The position numbers were made by a program, and so were the translations under genes. A stretch of 9,028 nt of DNA from an uncultured Stomatobaculum sp. (GTDB lineage Bacteria; Bacillota; Clostridia; Lachnospirales; Lachnospiraceae), in NCBI GenBank assembly GCA_938010625.1, contig CALLVJ010000026.1:1-9028 (forward strand), given 5' to 3'. The notes under the pieces are model-generated. The model had not been told where the DNA came from and ran no database searches. It was given only the letters and a program-made list of their open reading frames with translations. Of this stretch, positions 6,538 to 9,028 are shown in pieces. Position 1 is the stretch's first letter, and every line of letters starts with the position of its first letter.

Positions 6538-6566
6538 TTGACATATTCCACAAGTAGAACTATATT
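6538..6566 (+). promoter_or_regulatory. Near-consensus promoter of the padR-flavoprotein operon
   Basis: A perfect -35 TTGACA (6538-6543), a 17-nt spacer and a -10 TATATT (6561-6566) make this the strongest promoter seen in the window. Transcription should start near 6573, about 40 nt before the PadR start codon. One operator copy fills the spacer and a second lies just downstream of the predicted start, so the promoter is expected to be strongly expressed unless repressed. Confidence 0.85.
6545..6560 (+). promoter_or_regulatory. Probable PadR operator, copy 1 (imperfect dyad in the promoter spacer)
   Basis: ATTCCACAAGTAGAAC matches the downstream perfect dyad at 14 of 16 positions. It occupies 16 of the 17 bases between the -35 and -10 boxes, so bound protein would block RNA polymerase. 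Assignment to PadR is inferred from position and dyad form. Confidence 0.65.
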
Positions 6567-6578
6567 GAAAGCGAAGTT

Positions 6579-6594
6579 ATTCCACAAGTGGAAT
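6579..6594 (+). promoter_or_regulatory. Probable PadR operator, copy 2 (perfect dyad)
   Basis: ATTCCACAAGTGGAAT has 7-bp perfectly inverted arms around a central AA. It begins 34 bp after copy 1, a little over three helical turns, so two dimers could bind on a similar face of the DNA. It lies between the predicted transcription start and the ribosome site of the PadR gene, as expected for autorepression. Confidence 0.7.
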
Positions 6595-6614
6595 TAAATA
6601 AGAGGGGAAAGCCT

Positions 6615-7175
6615 ATGTTAAAGCACGGAATTCTGGGTTTGCTGAGCTACGGGAATATGACAGGCTATCAGATTATGAGCGTATTCCGGGATTCTCTGAG
6701 CCATTTCTGGGTCGCACAGACAAGTCAGATCTACCGGGAACTGCAGGGACTCGAAAAGAACGGGTGGATTGCGGCGGTGCATGTGGAGCAGGCGGGAAAA
6801 CCGGATAAGAATGTCTTATCAATCACCGCGGCGGGAAGAGAAGAGTTGCTCCGCTGGCTTCGGGAGGATACGAGCAGAAGTCTGGTCCGCAATGCGATGC
6901 TCATGAAGACCTTTTTCCGCGGTGAATGCGAGTTGGACGAAAACATCGCGTATTTTAAGTCCCTGCCGGAACGGGAGTGTCTCTTTGCGAAAGAGAGCGG
7001 GGAAGCGGAGGCGGTCAGCGACCAGTATCGGGATATGCTCAACCTGCCCGAAAAAGCCTTGTTCTGGAAATTTACGATCCGCTTCGGCGTCATGTACGAG
7101 GAGATGGTGCGCGCCTGGTGTGAGGAGTGCATACGCGAATTGGAGGGCTTAAAGCATGAAGATTCTGCTGATTAA
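6615..7175 (+). CDS. PadR-family transcriptional regulator
   Basis: The 186-residue product has the PadR winged helix at its N-terminus: ILGLLSYGNMTGYQIMSVF (about residues 5-23), the recognition segment TSQIYRELQGLEKNGWI (36-52) and a wing ending in KNVLSITAAGREELLRWL (69-86). The C-terminal half (about 95-175) is helical and resembles the Vir_act_alpha_C dimerisation domain, placing it with the longer PadR subfamily. Such proteins repress nearby genes, often their own operon, and release DNA when they bind a small ligand; the ligand here is unknown. The start is ATG 6615 because AGGGG at 6603-6607 precedes it with suitable spacing; an in-frame GTG at 6588 falls inside the operator. Its stop overlaps the next gene by 20 nt, indicating translational coupling. 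It probably controls itself and the flavoprotein genes through the twin dyads upstream. Confidence 0.93.
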   Translation: MLKHGILGLLSYGNMTGYQIMSVFRDSLSHFWVAQTSQIYRELQGLEKNGWIAAVHVEQAGKPDKNVLSITAAGREELLRWLREDTSRSLVRNAMLMKTFFRGECELDENIAYFKSLPERECLFAKESGEAEAVSDQYRDMLNLPEKALFWKFTIRFGVMYEEMVRAWCEECIRELEGLKHEDSAD

Positions 7176-8904
7176 CGGTAGTCCCAAGGGGGCTGCGAGC
7201 AATTCGCTCCGTCTCGCGCACAGCTTTGTCGAGGGCATACGCGAACATGAGAGCGAACGGGAGAGGGTGGTCGAGGTCGAAGAGCTGCATCTGAGCGCAC
7301 TTCGGATTGCGCCCTGCAAGGGCTGCTTTGCCTGCTGGAAGCGGACGCCTGGGAGCTGCTGCATCAAGGACGATATGCAGACCGTGATTGACGGGCTGCT
7401 CTCCGCAAATCTGGTCATCTGGAGTTTCCCGCTCTATTACTACAGTGTGCCAGGGCCGCTCAAAAATCTGATTGACCGCCAGCTGCCCATGAGCCTGCCG
7501 TTTATGTGCGAGAACAGAGACGGGAACGGGAGCGGCGGTCATCCCTCCCGCTATGACAGAAGTATGGTCAGACATGTGCTGATTTCGACCTGCGGCTTTT
7601 ATTCGGCAGAGGGCAATTACGACAGTGTGACGCGGATGTTTGACCATGTGCTGGGGCAGAGAAAGTACACGAGTATCTTCTGCGGACAGGGCGAATTGTT
7701 CCGTGTGAAAGAGCTTTCCGCGAGAACCGATGCCTATCTCGATACGGTGCGGCAGGCGGGAAAAGAATACGCGAGCGGACGCATGCAAGAGGAGACCGAG
7801 GCAAGGCTTAAGGCACTGCTGTATCCGAGAGAGGTCTTTGAAAAGATGGCGGATGCGAGCTGGGGAATTTCGAAAGACAGCGGTGAAAAAGAGGACGAGA
7901 GTCTTATCTTTACGCGTCAAATGGCCGCCCTCTACAACAAAGATCGCTACGACGGACGGGAGCGGGTGCTCGAAATTTGTTATACGGATCTCGGAAAAAC
8001 CTACCAGATCAAACTCGGAAAGGATGGCGCGGAGGTACTGACGGACGAAAGTCTCAGTGCCACCACCCGCATTGACACGCCCTTTTCGGTCTGGCTTGCT
8101 CTTTCAAGAGGAGAGATGCGGGGCGATGAGGCGCTCGGCAAACACCTGTATACCGTGAGCGGAGATTTTTCGCTCATGATGAACTGGGACCGGTATTTCG
8201 GCACGGAGGAGCAGGCTGAGAATCGCGAGCCCGTCCTAAAGCTTGTGACAGAGAAAAAGCCCCCGCGCATGCAAAACATGCTGCTTGTCTGGATTGCGCT
8301 CTGGGTTGCCGTCTCTGTCGAGCCGAGGATAGGAGCTCTCATCACCCTCGGTGTATGTGCATTGTTGCCCCTTATCACGGAGCGCTATGAATTATGCCGC
8401 TACGACAGAATCTCGTTTGCGCTGGTGGCGGGGCTTGCCATTTATGCCGCGGTCACGGGAAACGGCCTACAAGCTGTGTGCGCCGGCTATTTGGCTTTCG
8501 GGTGTTTGTGGCTCGGCTCCTGTTTTACAAAAGAGCCGCTCTGTGCAGCCTATGTAAAGTACCGCTACGGAAGGGATGCGCTTCAAAATCCGATTTTTGT
8601 GAGAACCAATGCGATCATTGCCGCCGCCTGGGGACTTGTCTATGTTCTCATTGCGACCTGGACCTTTTTCTTAAGCGGCAAGGTACCAGTTCTCGCACTC
8701 AGCATTCTGAATCAGGCGATGCCGATTCTCATGGGCTTTTTTACGGCCTGGTTTCAAAACTGGTACCCGGCCAGAGTTGCGGCGGGGAACTATGATAGGA
8801 ATCTATTTCAGCGGAACCGGAAACACAAAGCACTGCGCGGAAAAGCTGATTTCTTTGCTCGACGATTCGGCGCAGTTTTCCAATGCGCCGTTTATGGTGC
8901 GTGA
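7156..8904 (+). CDS. Fusion of NAD(P)H:FMN-reductase-like domain, SCP2-like domain and membrane domain
   Basis: The 582-residue ORF starts at ATG 7156 (GGAGG at 7142-7146) inside the end of the PadR gene. Residues 1-205 form a flavodoxin-fold NAD(P)H-dependent FMN reductase: phosphate loop INGSPKGAASNS (6-17), a CxxCxxC stretch (Cys 54, 57, 60) plus Cys 68-69, and SFPLYYYSVPGPLKNLIDR (90-108). Residues 263-349 resemble an SCP2 sterol or lipid carrier domain, with TTRIDTPFSVWLALSRGEM (303-321), then a conserved-type GDFSLMMNWDRYFG (336-349). Residues 374-533 contain about six hydrophobic spans, so the flavin domain is probably tethered to the inner face of the membrane. It may transfer electrons to a quinone-like, lipid or xenobiotic substrate; the true substrate is unknown. 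The last 37 or so residues are basic and unlike the preceding domain, and they overlap the next gene by 113 nt. One extra base in the GGGG run at 8784-8787 would instead end the protein at an ATGA overlap. Confidence 0.82.
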   Translation: MKILLINGSPKGAASNSLRLAHSFVEGIREHESERERVVEVEELHLSALRIAPCKGCFACWKRTPGSCCIKDDMQTVIDGLLSANLVIWSFPLYYYSVPGPLKNLIDRQLPMSLPFMCENRDGNGSGGHPSRYDRSMVRHVLISTCGFYSAEGNYDSVTRMFDHVLGQRKYTSIFCGQGELFRVKELSARTDAYLDTVRQAGKEYASGRMQEETEARLKALLYPREVFEKMADASWGISKDSGEKEDESLIFTRQMAALYNKDRYDGRERVLEICYTDLGKTYQIKLGKDGAEVLTDESLSATTRIDTPFSVWLALSRGEMRGDEALGKHLYTVSGDFSLMMNWDRYFGTEEQAENREPVLKLVTEKKPPRMQNMLLVWIALWVAVSVEPRIGALITLGVCALLPLITERYELCRYDRISFALVAGLAIYAAVTGNGLQAVCAGYLAFGCLWLGSCFTKEPLCAAYVKYRYGRDALQNPIFVRTNAIIAAAWGLVYVLIATWTFFLSGKVPVLALSILNQAMPILMGFFTAWFQNWYPARVAAGNYDRNLFQRNRKHKALRGKADFFARRFGAVFQCAVYGA

Positions 8905-9028
8905 TTTTATTGACAAAAACCGCTCACTGTGGAACGGAAAAGCGATTTTTATACTCAATACCATGGGACTATTTAGCGGTGACGGAACCGGATGTACCGC
9001 GAGAATTCTGAAAAAGCATGGCGCGACC
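8792..9028 (+). CDS. EFR1-type flavodoxin-like protein, 3'-truncated by the window edge
   Basis: The 79 visible residues start MIGIYFSGTGNTKHCAEKLI, a flavodoxin-fold FMN phosphate-binding loop (SGTGNT, residues 7-12) right after the first beta strand, followed by the next strand AIFILNTMGLFSGDGTG (51-67). This is the usual beginning of EFR1-family proteins, which carry a flavodoxin-like domain and then two [4Fe-4S] sites; the iron-sulfur part would lie beyond the window, so a plain flavodoxin is not excluded. It is in the +1 frame relative to the fusion gene and overlaps that ORF's 3' end. Its ribosome site is poor (GGCGGGGA just upstream), consistent with translational coupling. It probably supplies or accepts electrons for the neighbouring flavoprotein. 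Confidence 0.78.
   Translation, partial: MIGIYFSGTGNTKHCAEKLISLLDDSAQFSNAPFMVRDFIDKNRSLWNGKAIFILNTMGLFSGDGTGCTARILKKHGAT

Noticed and set aside
6488..6541. A 17-codon TTG-started ORF behind the GAGGAGG site
   Set aside because: It is encoded by the terminator hairpin itself, so the coding pattern is most likely accidental.
6588..6614. Earlier GTG start for the PadR gene
   Set aside because: It lies inside the perfect operator dyad and has no ribosome site, whereas ATG 6615 has AGGGG correctly placed and gives the usual PadR N-terminus.
1..9028. tRNA or rRNA genes, CRISPR arrays, transposase genes or attachment sites
   Set aside because: No repeat-spacer pattern, recognisable RNA gene, transposase motif or terminal inverted repeats were seen on reading the window.

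Overview
The window looks like part of a genome from an anaerobic, moderately GC-rich Firmicute of class Clostridia, most plausibly Lachnospiraceae. This is inferred from gene content: a long single-chain pyruvate:ferredoxin oxidoreductase, a Gram-positive UmuC-type Y-family polymerase followed by a YolD-like mini-gene, strong GGAGG ribosome sites, and a PadR-controlled flavoprotein operon that ends in an EFR1-type flavodoxin/ferredoxin gene. No marker gene is present that would settle the genus. Every supported gene is on the + strand.

Layout. (1) 2-3088 is the 3' end of the pyruvate:ferredoxin oxidoreductase gene, closed by a strong intrinsic terminator at 3123-3155. (2) 3272-4788 is a translesion polymerase unit: a UmuC-like ORF that lacks its N-terminal catalytic motif, then a 43-codon YolD-like ORF whose GTG start overlaps the polymerase stop codon. 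(3) 4789-6043 is visibly more AT-rich. It holds a GNAT acetyltransferase gene, a frameshifted remnant of a DMT-type transporter gene, a poly-G tract, and a consensus-like promoter followed about 185 nt later by an intrinsic terminator with no convincing ORF between them. (4) 6044-6472 is an intact 142-residue DMT-type half-size transporter, an intact relative of the upstream remnant, ended by a terminator at 6488-6532. (5) From 6538 to the window edge is a new transcription unit: a near-consensus promoter, two copies of a 16-bp dyad operator, a PadR repressor gene, a large flavoprotein gene overlapping it by 20 nt, and the start of a flavodoxin-like (EFR1-type) gene.

How the genes work together. 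The oxidoreductase belongs to central fermentative metabolism (pyruvate to acetyl-CoA and reduced ferredoxin). The last three genes look like an autoregulated redox or stress module. PadR probably represses its own promoter. The second protein joins an NAD(P)H:FMN-reductase-like domain, an SCP2-like lipid-binding domain and about six membrane segments in one chain. The third is a flavodoxin-fold electron carrier. That fusion and its twin-operator control, the polymerase without motif I, and the promoter-terminator cassette ahead of the transporter gene are the points most worth a second look. Two places may be real mutations or sequence errors and should be checked against reads: the 5' end of the polymerase gene and the GGGG run at 8784-8787.
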